From Echinococcus granulosus (Eukaryota; Platyhelminthes; Cestoda; Cyclophyllidea; Taeniidae), in the NCBI RefSeq assembly GCF_000524195.1, contig NW_020170387.1:839359-903358 (forward strand): 64,000 nucleotides of DNA, given 5' to 3'. The notes under the pieces were generated by a model that did not search any database, was not told the DNA's origin, and worked only from the letters and a program-made list of their open reading frames with translations. How positions within the stretch are numbered: the first letter of the stretch is position 1; each line of letters begins with the position of its first letter. A program made the translations under genes and the position numbers. Shown here piece by piece: positions 24,401 to 36,600 of the stretch.

Positions 24401-27400
24401 TGCCTCAGATTTCACCGGTTCAATAGTAAAATTGTTTCGTTACATTCCATCTGATATCGTTTGGTGATGCATATAATATGTGATCGTAACGGAGAAGCTA
24501 AGTTTTGCACTCAAAAGACTTTATGCTTGCTACTTTTGCTGTTGCAATTTAGGCTGTTCTCTTTAGATAATAGCTCCTAGATGCATTTCAAAAAGTTTTC
24601 ACATACCTGTTTGCTGCCGTTCAGGTCTTCAATGTCTCCGAGTGCAATCGCAAGTTCGCCTTCGAGGCGCCGCTTATCAGCTGTCAGACTGTTGACCTGA
24701 GCGTTTAGTTCGGACACCCGATTGGTTATTTCCTGAGTCTCAGACTCCGCCTTGCGACGGCTTCGCTCAGATGCCTCTTGTTGCACTCGGAGCATCTCCA
24801 GCTCCTCCGCTACGGCCTGTCGGCGGCTTTCACTGAGCTATAACAACAGAAAAATGCGTTACTTTTTGATGCTGTGCATAGCCACATCTACTATCAAAAA
24901 TACGTGTTCCGTTAGTTTTGCTAATGACAGAATGAGTAGGTCATGCAAAAACTTGCATATATTAAGGCCTTAATGATCGATATATCTTTGGGCTACTCCT
25001 TATACCCTCCTTTATGCATTTCTCAATTTTGAATTGATGCCTGGAGTATAATTGCGCATATCATGCTTCCACGGGAAACAAATAGTAGCATTCTATATCA
25101 ATAGTGTTAATCCATGTCTGGTGTTTGACATAAATCAGCAGATGGTCAGTGATAGCTCGCCATATGGCACAGTTATTCTATGCTTTACTTGTTCTCAGCT
25201 ATTTATTAACTCGGGAGTTTTCATGTTCTCTTGAGTAAATTAATGCACACTCTAACGAACGAAATACATGAATTATGAATGCTGGCTGTTTTAAAACGAC
25301 TATTTGACTTATGCACATCGTGGAAAAAAAGCAAAAATGAAAACGTCGAACTGCAGGAATAAAGATTGTTGGCCTATTCAGTTTTTCAGGACTTTAAGTT
25401 AGCAATTACTCATTTAAAAACACTATTACTGCCGGTCTAAAAGTGGTTCTTTCTTCTATTGGGCCAACTTTACCACAAATAGACTTTGCAGACACTGCTT
25501 ATATATCACACAACTTTAAGTACATAATGGAATTTAAGGTCAAAATCACATCAGTGTTCTCACCTGAAGGGCAGACCTTGTCTCCTCCATGGTGTGGTGC
25601 ACATCGTCGAATTCTGCAGCCAGCTGATTGTAATGGTCCTCCGCCTCCTGCGCAGCTTTCTCTGCAGCCTCCTTAGCTTCACGCTCCGCCACCAACTCAT
25701 GATCCATATCTCCAACTGTCGTCTCCATCTTCTTTTTCCAACGTACCACCTCGGCTCGGTGCTTCGACTCCAAGTCTTTAAGCACTCCGTTCAAATCCTC
25801 AATGGTGCGATGGCTTGAGCGCCTGTTTTTTTGGTGCAACAAGTCACACACATCATTCGACCAGAACTATATGTTTTCAAAGCTCTAAGATGCTTCATGG
25901 ACACTTTTATTTTCATTCATATCCATCCCACATATTGTCACCGGTTAAGACAAAAATGGTGCTACTACCATAACAGTAGCTGTGAAAAAACTACTAGATT
26001 GGTCGTTCTCGTGACTTTATAGGCTTCCAGGAGTATTCGATAGGATGCAACGTCAACGAGAAACGCTTTCCACAAAAAATTGAAATTTTAAATCAAGAAT
26101 GTCGGCTTTTCTTACTTAAGACTCTCAAGTTCTTCCTCCTTCTCCTGCATACGAGATGTCAGATCCTGACGGAGTTGGCTGATGGCGTTTTGGGAACTTT
26201 GATATTTTGTCTAGAGTGAATGGAAATGATAAGAAATAAGCTGTTTTAGGGGTTAAACTCGGAAATTAGCCTTATTTTTCATAGACATAGGTAGGTGGAG
26301 TTGACTGAGGCAAGGCTAAAAATCATTTTGCGCTAAGTGATTACTGTTGACAGTTTCGCCTATTGTTAAATGCAGCACCAAAAGGTATTTAATCACACAA
26401 CATTAGCTGTTGCATTACTTATGATCCGCGCTGATAAAAGATAAAGTTTCTGCAAAAATGACCTCCTCTGTAGAAGTTATAAAACTTTGGTCTGATATTT
26501 ACATTATCCTTAAGAAAAAACAAGCGTTTGAAGCGAATTTACTGCTGCTTTAGCGCTTCTTAGCAAATTGACCAATTTTATTTTTGAGGAGAATATGGGC
26601 ATGAAGCCCACGGAGCATTTTCAATTACTAAGCATATCTGGGTAAAAAAGCTGTCTAGAACGCTACAACTAATTTGTGAAAGTAGAGAGCTGTTACAGGC
26701 TACCTGATACACTGTCCAGTCGTTTGCATACATGGTATTTTAATTACTAAAAAAAGTCTACCAATTTTCCCTCCACTCACAAAATAAGGCAAATACTGCG
26801 CAGGTGCAATTAACTCCACGGCAGAAACTTCTTGCAAATATGTGGCTTCAAATGTTTGTGTTCTGAGTGTTTTATAGTTTTGAAAAAAACGGCTTTTGTA
26901 AAAAGCTATGAATTTTTTCCACTTGACCCTTATTAGCTTAAAATAAATGCAGCATTTGAACACCAGATGAGTTTCAATTTCAGATCAATGCGAAGGAAAA
27001 GTAACTTCTACATTCTTGCGTTCAAAGTGCAGTTTAACAGTTTTTTGACCATACCATTGCTTAGCTTCTAATAAATTTGTTTTACAGTACAATTACAGCA
27101 TCAACATACGCGGTATTGAGCTATTTGGGCGTTCTTTACCAGCCTCTCCGACTTGATAAGCTCCTAAAAGGGCTTCTTATCTTACTCTTTACCGTCATCA
27201 AGTATTATGTCCGATCTATCTTCAAGTCGCAATTTTAGACCATTAACACTCAGATTTAAGAACTGAGGTCAGTATCTAATAAATACTTGACATAAATGTT
27301 TTTTGACCAGTCGATGATTCTACATAAGAACGTTATTTTGAATAAAAATGGCGACATCTGAGACCGATCTTAATCAGTGCCCCTACAAACATGCAAGAAA

Positions 27401-30400
27401 GTTCATACCGCATTAGCAGTAACGGTGCATCCCTTGGTACACTCTCACAGATAAAAGTCGAATCATTTTTTTTTCCTATTTCAAAATATCAATCTGAAAA
27501 CGTTGGAAAGCTGGGTAATTACATGATTCCGAATTGTGGTTAGAGATTTTGAGGCTCAAAGACTTAAAATCTAGATACAGAGGAAAAAACTGGACGAGGC
27601 GCTCAATTAGGTGTATTTTTTATCTTAGTTATCAAAAACTTCATAAATTAAGCTTGTCTTTTAAGCTAAAGCTTTTAAGACCGTCAATTAAAATAAGCAA
27701 CCAATGAGGTGATCAAACTCCCAAATGCGGATGAACGCCAAGCAATTATGGTGGCAAAATACATTATTTTTCTCTTTTTTAAGTAAACCCCTGTTTGCCA
27801 TTAACAGAGTCCATTAGTCTGTCCTATTTTCTAATTGAACGCTTTTGACGCAAAATTTAAAACATGTGAGTTTTCTCCTTGGTATAATGCAATCAAAATA
27901 TTAGAAAACTTTGCTACCTTTGACAACCACTAGACTTCATGTCACTGTTAGAATCCTTTCCTGGAGGAAGTAAATCGAGACTAGTTAGAACGTCCAATGA
28001 ATCCCTTTGCAAATTTAATGAAAGTCCTTTTATAATTCAAAAGCACATTGAGAAAAATAAACGTGGCGTAACGCCCTTGGTAATCTAAACGAGCAACCGA
28101 CTCGAGCAGCCGACTGATGCGATATTTCGCCTTCAGTATGCTCGAAGGGAACCCATGTCACAGAACATTGTGTTGGGCAGAGGTTTGTAAATTCTAAACA
28201 GTGCCGTATGTTCGGAGCGTGGTGTTACAAGGGAAGGGTATTTGCTAGTCACCCGATGACTCAACCGGTGCACGGACTACTAGTTTCATCCACAATTTCC
28301 TGAAAATAAACGGTAGAATTTATGGTGCACAAATACTGTACTTGAGTGCATTCCCATGTAGGGCGTCTGTTGCTTTCTGTGCACACAGCTTAACGAGCAC
28401 GGTTTTCTTTTTTCCCTCTAAACTTGCACGTGGTTGAGGTGATATGATTTTGCTCCGCACTTTTTAAAGAAACTTCTCTAAACTAAATTTGTTAAATTAA
28501 AAAAAGGCTCTTCATGGGAGAAAGACCTAGGAGATTGGATCCTTTCATCATAAATACACAAAATATTTGTGTGTAACTATCATATGAATTAGTATTTGAT
28601 TTTGAATTATTCAAGTCACCATGTAGGGTACGTTACAATAATTTACACTCAAGTTTAGGGGCATTTTGCATATTGTTTTGCACAGTTCAACCAGCACACG
28701 CTTTTTTTCACTGTGGTGGGTAAGGCATAGTTAAAAGCTCCAAGTAAAGCTGTCACTGAGTGCAATTAACTCGACCCATCCAAGCTGTTTGTTTCAACTC
28801 TTTGCAAGGAGTATATCATCCAGGCTCGAAGCAGCTGCTAGATCAAATAGCGACGTGTGCATCGTGGCATCATTTATTGTTAAGGTTATAAAAAACATCT
28901 TAAAAGCCTCCCATTTTAAGACATTAATGTGTGATGAGGATAGAGTGGGATTCAGGTAAGTACTTTTGCAAAGTTTGGTGTCTATCCGGAAATTGCTGTC
29001 CAAAATGTTAGACCATTATTTAGTATCCGGCAGCTTTAAGTATTATTCTTTACCACTTTTCAGTTCTCTTTTTTGTGTTCAGGACATAATAAACATTCAG
29101 GGGTTATCGCCAGTACGTCGACGCTGACATAATAACCAACATAAGATGTCAAAAGATCCCTCTGGATCTAACAATCAAACATGTTTTACCGCATAAGAAA
29201 TGGGGATAGTGTAAAAATCCATTGTACAAACTATGATTTTTGATTAATATGTTTCAGCAAGCTTCATTTTATTTACCAAGCGTACTTAAAAACAAGCACA
29301 GTCCACCAAAGGGTAAAATATTTCGACGCACACAAAATGCCTATGTGAAGTAGCCGTCATATTGTCATGCACTGTAAAACCCTACTTACCTCAGCATCTT
29401 GAACCGCCTCTTCAAGCTCTCGGATGGTCATTTGGAAGGATTCCCTTTCACGCTCCATGCGAACTTGGACACTCTCTAACTCATCATTTTCCTTTGACAG
29501 TTTCACGACGGATTCTTTGAGTTCCTTCAGCCTTTCTGAAATTTCAAGCATAGGTTGTACAATTCTATTGGTACCTACCCATTGTTTGCCAGTCTTTTAC
29601 CATTTCAAAACGTTACAAAATAAGGCAAAATTGGAAGTTAGATGATATTGAGATTTTATGAATCGACCAAAAAGGCTGTATTTACTTTCCAATTTACAGG
29701 TGAAATTTAAACTACCGCATGACTTAATAGTTTTATCAGAACATATGTTCAAATTAGGAAAAAAGCCGAATTCAATAATGTTGCTGACTGACAAGTAGAA
29801 TTGGAATCAGATGCTATTAATAACCCCAACGACAAGCCTATGACTAAGTGCGTAGTTGGTGATAGATATGGACACTGATGCGGACGTGGACAGTGAATGA
29901 AGTTATTACGAAAAAGTAGTAAGTAATCCAAATAAACAATAAAAGTGCCAAGGGTGTAGTCGAGCTCTCACCAGTGGTCGCACGATTCTCCTTCTCCAAA
30001 GAAAGTAGCCTTGGCTCGTTTTCTACCCTCCAGTTGCGTGCATTGGAGAGCTCCTTCTGTGTAGAGGCCAATTTCGTACGGAGCTGGATTAGCTCGGTCT
30101 GCTCTTCCTCTAGGATTTTCTCCGTCTCATCTAGCTGGGTGGTGATCGACTTGAGCTCCTGTTTCAGATCCAAATTGTCCACTTGGCACTACAGTAGTTG
30201 AGGATATAGTTAGCATCTTTTAAAATGCTATGTTTTCTTTCTATCAGTAGCGTGACGTACTGAATCTAACTGAATTTGAATTTCGTGGATTTGACCTGTC
30301 AATTGGGTCTTGGTGCGCTCGAGACTGAGAACTCTTGAGTGCTCTGATTCGTACTGCTCAGTCAATTCACTCGTTCGGGATGTCAGACGGCGTCTGTAGG

Positions 30401-33400
30401 AGGCAGAATTAAGTGTTTAGAATTGTTGTAGGGTAACGAATTCCTTACACTAAATGAATTTTTTCATTTGATTGCCTATTTTCCTTTTGCTTGTATTGCC
30501 TTTCTTTCGCCCCCCGCTATAGGTGCTGACTCACTGTTTCAGTCACCACTCGTTTGTGCAACCTTTCCCATAGCAGCCATCGGTGCCTTCTCTTCATTAA
30601 TTATCTGCAACTGCACATTAAAACATCTGTCTATTTTCTAGAAGTTTTTTAGCTACACGTAGAAGCTCTATTTATAATGTAGAAAATACAAGGCAGTGTA
30701 GGAAGGAGTTTTAGGCCAGATTATTTGAGAAGGGGAATATATCGTGATACTGAGACTTAAGAGTAATGCGACTAATTTAAATATATCTTTTAAACTAGTC
30801 CAACAGGCGAAGTCGTTTTAGGTTTCCCGGTTTTAATTTATTATTTGGGTATTTAAAGACAGAGACCATTCAACAGGAAAATAGCAGAACTTTGCTGCAG
30901 CCAAGCTTTTCCGTCGCACTAATAACATTTCCGAACATATCTTACTTGCTGATTTATTTGAAAGATGTGTTACAGTTCCAACTAACGCCTATCATGATGT
31001 TAAGCGAAACTTTGGTGAGTCGTGTCAAATTGAGCATTTGTCGTCCACCTTATCAAATGAGAAATTTTAATCAAATAACGACTCATACTGAAACGCTACA
31101 AACTTATCATATTTAGAAAGTTGGGCGTGTTTTAGCTGTAACGTTAGTGCTAAAACAAGCGTATGACAGTTTTTCCAGCGTGGAAGAATTGTTTTAAACG
31201 ATAGAGTTAAATGAAGAGTTCTAACATGGGTTAAGATATACCTACGTAGATTGAGTCTAGTTAGTGCACATGGAGTATTATCGCCTTGCCTGTGATGTAC
31301 AAAGAGGTAAAAGATGGACTTACTTGGCTTCGTCGATTTCGTTTTGGAGCTCAGTCACTTCACGCTCGTGCTTGGTGCGGAGGGCTGCGAGTTCGGCGTT
31401 TGTTTTGGAAAGTTGTTGTTGTGCCTGGTTGGCATTTTCTGCCTCCTCCTCGGCACGAGCCTCCGCCACTTCAAGCTCAGCCTGCAGCATCGACTGGCGC
31501 GATTGAAGATGCGCATTAGACTTAAAAGAAGACAGCAACAGACAATACAAATGGGTCATGCTCACAATTAGCATCTGCTCTCCGAAAATATGGTAAAAAT
31601 CTTTACAAGATGTTAAGGCAGCCTACCCTGGCCAAATCATTCTCCTACGACTCGGTTCCTCTTCTTACACCACCTTCATGAAACGCAAAAATAATATTTC
31701 CAAGTTCCTTCTCCAATCACAAATTTAGACAGACTGCAGGCAAGTCCGATGTGTAGGAATGGTTTTAATTGTGAGTTTGCGTGCGTGCTTTCATGTTGTA
31801 TACCGTTCTCATTTTCATTTAAGTCAGCAGAATGTTTTCTGCACAAGTGTCACGCAAAGTGCAACAGTAAAACGCAGAAAGTAGAAGCATACATTTGAGG
31901 AAAAAACCTTCACCACTCCATATCCATAAAACATGGGCGTGTGAATAATTAATCGAGATGCCTGTGTAATGCTCCACTCCTTACTACCCTTAGCTCTCCC
32001 TCAACCACCACTCATAAATGCTCGCGGAATCCATTAAATATTCAGTGAATCAGTCTGTGTGCAAATACTCATTTGGGCACAAGGTATGAGCCACTGATAA
32101 TTGTTCTATCCATAATATTCATGTTTCATTGTATTTGTTTATCATCACTAATGCATGTACGGTCGGAACTAGAAGTGGAATTAGTCGGTGAATTTGTGAT
32201 TAGTGATGAAGCTTGATTAGTATTAGAATGATTATATTCCATCGTTTATTAATAATTTTTGGTGAGAAAATTTGCATTACTACGATTTTTGTCACTTTAT
32301 TTTCGATTGGTAGTAAGAAGGAGAAGAGAGTAGAGAATTCTCTTTATAGTACTAATAACTATTGAGCCAATTTTAAAACACTTACCGTTGACTCCTCCTG
32401 GACCTGCCGCTTTAATTCGTCAATCTCCTTTTCTGAAACGGTTGCTTGGCGTTGAGCAATATTAAGGGATGTTGTCAATTTGTCTATATGCTTCTGTCGC
32501 TCTGACTCATCTGCCGACAGACTGGAGTACTTCGCGTTTGCCTCCGACAGTTGTTTCAACAGGTCCTCATTTCCAGCTTTAAGGCGTGTGTTTTGTGCAT
32601 CCAAGGCCTCAATTTTGTTCTCTAAAGACTCCTTCAATCATTAAAATACACCGGTTAGCTGCAAGGTACGAAAGTGATCACTGACGACTGCACTTCTCTA
32701 AGCTACACAGCTTCATCATAACGAACTACTTTTGTGATACTATAATTCATAATCTTGCATGAATACTTTTTGCAGGTGAGCTTGGAATTTTTGCCATTTT
32801 TCCATTATCTTGTTGCCACTTCCGTGCAGTTTATAAGCTCTTTACCGAACATAATTTTAAGCAAAATAGCAAGATCACTCATTTAAATACCGTATTTTGC
32901 TTCATTATGACTAGTTTTCCCACAAAGTCTTCACTTTTTTACCAGACACTCAAAAATTCGACACATTTGTTGGACTGATTTTTCCCCTAGACCTTAAAAG
33001 GGGAAAATTTGGTAATATACCTTAGCAATACATTCAGAGTCTGATGGTTGTCAAATGCACTGCCAGTAGCACCTATTGGAAGGGAGACAGGATCTAGGCA
33101 AAAAGGTAAACTCACATTCATAAGTTCCACTTTTGACAGATCACTTGCAAATTTTTCCACCTGGTTCATCAGTTCACTCTTCTCCTTTTCCATCCTAAAA
33201 GAAATTTACTTGAGTTTTATACAGATCAATTATTTAAATCATGAAATCATTAAACCAGCCTCGGTAATGTCTCCTCTTGAAGTGCTGGTTATGTTCACTG
33301 CCTTGCGCAGTACTATGGGAAGTCCACAATCCCAAACTTAAGTTGTCACACCTAATCTCGAGGGCCTCACGATCCTTAGAATTCCCACCAATTAATCGAA

Positions 33401-36093
33401 GTAGTAGGAAAGTTCAGTTAAGATAAGCAGACTATATGTATTTAAAATATATAGGTATACTGTATGAACAAGTTATGCGCAAATTTCTGTGTCAAAAACA
33501 GCAATGATCAAAAATTGGTTGGTCAAAAAGCAATCCGATCCACCTTATTTTACTACTATTTTACGGATGGTAGATAACCTAAGTGCATAGTGTCAGCACA
33601 ATTTTAATAAAAACTGACGTGGTACATTACTGTCGCTCCACCATCCGAATAACTAGGCTGATGTAAGTTTAATATAGAGTCACTGTTTATGGAAGGGGAT
33701 CGATTAACTTTTTGTGTTTCACATTAAATTTGGGGTAATATAATTTTCAAGCTGTTGCCTAACCAATTTCCATCCTGGGTCATAAATCTGCTTGGTGGGA
33801 AGAAGGTCAAGCAAAACTCGTGGCTGAGGTCAAGCACTTTGGGTTACACCGTCTCTTAGGTTCATCCTTGCTCCTTCCGAAGGTGTGTTGGAAAGAGATA
33901 GAGAAAATGAAAGACAGAGATAAAAGAGAAATAAAATAATAACGTACTTGTGCTTAATGCGTCGGAATTCGTCAAGCTCGTGGTTTTGCTCGTCTATGGA
34001 CGATTGGTAGCGTTTACGGAGAGAAGCAGTATCTTCCTCCTGCGTATGTCGCAACAGATCACGTTCCTTCTGGATCATTGAAAGCTCCACCTCTTTGCGG
34101 CGAATTGTATCCACCTAAGATAGCTACCTTAATTGCATATTCGTATATTCTCTAAACTTATCAGAGCCAAAATGTCAATAAGTGGGAAAATATTCCATTT
34201 TAAAAACTCCGTATGATATATTTTACATAAAGCAGAGAAGTTATGTTTGTAGACAGGAATGTGTGCATCAACGACATCTAATTGTGAGTTGATTTTATGT
34301 AATCTCCGCTGTTACATTTACGCGTCTGCAACGGCTGTACTCTCTCACCATGCTCATGCTACATTTCAATTCCTACCCTATAAGTGTATGCCGGATCCGT
34401 GGGACAGAATATTTGTTACGATCTCCACAACTATGGCATAAAATGGTTCCCCGGATTAAAAAACACCGGGCACTCTCCCTCCGAATTGATCCTTTGAGTG
34501 TGCATCTGTCTACTCACTTAAACCAGTCACTTTCTTGGGCTATATTTAATAATTTTTACTAATTTTAACTCATGACAAAACAGAAATCTTATAAAAATTG
34601 CATTCTGGGAAAGTTTCTCACCGAAAACTATGTCCTAATGATCCATACAATCCTACCCTTATTCATAATTGGTTTCACACATTAGACATGCCTGGATATA
34701 CGCAGGCAAATGGTTTGCATAAGAGGTGTCAGCTGTTCCAAAATTCCTTTAAACCTACGTGCTGCGAAATAGTCTCATTGGCTTCTTCAAGGCGTTCTTG
34801 GAGCATCTCAATTTCCAGCGCCATATCACAGTTGTCTCGTTGACTCTAGAATATTAACAAATTGAACTCAACCACGTTTTCCCATAAAACCTACGTTTTA
34901 AAATTCCTCTTTCTGTAGACACTTTTATATAAAGTTTGTTGGCGTGATAATAGCAGACCTCTCATCAAAATCACAGCCTACCTTCGTGAGTACGATGCGC
35001 TCATCCTGAAGCCTTTCCTCCAGTTCCGCTACCCGCGCCTAAAAGTGGCAATGCAGTTTACTCCATCTCCCATGAATATCCTCCTGTCCGCACATTTCGC
35101 TACCTCACATAAATATTGACCATTTTACATGCCTCGTCATTGGGATGTGCTATTGATACACTCTGGTGACTCTGAGATGTTATCGCGTCCGCACTGCAGC
35201 GTTCATTTTAAATGCAAATAATTGAGCTAGCTAAAGAAATGCGTTAGAGTCTCGAGCTACATTTACTTAAATGGACAACTGTCCAGCCTAATCTTTCTCA
35301 TCGTTACTTTTGCATATCATGTTTCAATTTCTTAGGAAATTAGCATAACTCAGAAATCCTTGCTTTTTACAAGTGTACTCGTCGCACCAAATATGTGCTT
35401 GAAGTATGTACCTAGACCTTAAACAAATTTTGCTTAAACGTAGGTGAAATTACTCACAATTCGTTTCTGGAGCAAAACGTTTTGTTTTATTTTGCGAGAA
35501 AAATAAATAATTGAATTGTTTTAGATAATAATGTGTAAATGATATCCCGAATTCGTCATAAATCAGTTCATTCGTCAACAAGGAAATGATTTGAAATACC
35601 CTGGTAAATAAAGCGACACTAAAAGTAACCATAAGGCGTGATTTAATCCTCTGGAGGGTTTTTGTAGGTTTGAAATAACAGGTTAGTACCAATATTTACT
35701 TGAATTCAACTGAACTTGGCACTTATTAACAAACAGCAAAAATATTGTTGTTCCACCTATCGACTAGGGACTCACTTGAATTATTTTGGCATCCATGTAC
35801 TAGATCGCCTCTTGCCAGTATACCTGACATTTTAAAAATCTGTCACGTGAACGAAGTATGGAGTGGATTAAAAAGGTTTGATTAGGGAAATCTTGAAAAG
35901 GTACTAGCAAGTCTAAATGTAGACCTAGCTACTCATCAGGTAAAAATCCAAGTATATTGAAGATTGTGTTCCTGATTGAAATGACGAATTAACTTACCTC
36001 AAGCCTAGACCCAGAGGGTGAGCCAGGGCGGTAGATGGAGTGTGCCATGGTTGCGATGGTAGACTCGGGTTCACTTATCTGAACTGTAGCCAT
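21138..36093 (-). CDS. PMY: Paramyosin or paramyosin paralogue, complete, 16 exons
   Basis: This is a coiled-coil rod that forms the core of invertebrate thick filaments; in flatworms paramyosin is also found in the tegument. Exons in coding order: 36093-35998, 35038-34982, 34845-34759, 34114-33948, 33194-33116, 32631-32386, 31520-31324, 30393-30261, 30188-29972, 29535-29390, 26210-26116, 25822-25564, 24837-24607, 24067-23784, 22169-22037, 21422-21138. They sum to 2712 nt (903 aa plus stop), all in phase; flatworm paramyosins are about 860-880 aa. The N-terminus HSIYRPGSPSGSRLE matches the family head (RTIYRG-SPS-RLE). Other family matches are EIDEAKRRLTSRTSELTE, SLTADKRRLEGELAIALGD, TKYQSSQNAISQLRQDL and the end EEAELRATMAERRA. 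No motor domain is present, so it is not myosin heavy chain. The first 32 residues and the final 60 differ from classical flatworm paramyosin, which suggests a second paralogue. Confidence 0.9.
22170..23783 (-). other. Intron 14 of the paramyosin gene, with a GC-rich island
   Basis: A 1614-nt intron. It is mostly AT-rich, but 22880-23140 starts with an 11-G run and continues as a GC-richer block with a 74-codon plus-strand frame (22916-23140). I do not recognise the block. Confidence 0.5.
26211..29389 (-). other. Intron 10 of the paramyosin gene (3179 nt)
   Basis: This is the largest intron of the gene, lying between exons ending VQDAE and starting TKYQSS. It is AT-rich with stops in every frame. 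No nested gene or recognisable element. Confidence 0.6.
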
Positions 36094-36600
36094 TACTTCC
36101 CAGTATGTAATGGTTGTCAACTATTGTCCTTGTTTCAGTGTAAACACACACGTCAGCTTTGTCTAACGAAAACCAATCCGAAAACGCCTTGGGCAATGGT
36201 TATGTGCTAAGGCTGAAGCTATGGGCAGGAGAGTGTGAGGATTACGCGGAATGGGACCAGAGTCGTAAGTGTGTATGCGCAAGTGGGTGCGCGTGCGACC
36301 TGAAGCTGCTGTTGCAACTACCGTGCTGTTACTGCCGCTGCGATGTCTCGCCCCAACTTCGCTTCTGCCACTACTAAGACTGCTGTCTCCTCCTGGTCGG
36401 TCTTGCGTGCGCACGAACACGTACCTCCAGGTCGATTCTGACTTTGTGCACACGCACCAACAATCCCATTGGTTAATGTGCGCGTGTGAGTGTATGCACG
36501 TACAGATGGGAAAATTGCGACCGTGTACAGATAATGAACATAAAACAATTTTCCGGGCTGGATTCACTACATCTTGATTTAACAAATTCCGCTTAGATAT
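36094..36600 (-). promoter_or_regulatory. Upstream region of the paramyosin gene, GC- and CpG-richer
   Basis: About 500 bases before the ATG have more G+C than the flanks and several alternating GTGTGT/GCGCGTG stretches (36269-36298, 36480-36500). Open frames of 70 to 140 codons exist on both strands here, which is expected where stop codons are depleted. It probably contains the 5' UTR and proximal promoter. Confidence 0.35.

Noticed and set aside
36163..36585. Overlapping 70- to 140-codon frames on both strands upstream of paramyosin
   Set aside because: The area is GC-richer and low in stops on both strands; the peptides are His/Cys/Arg-rich with no family resemblance.
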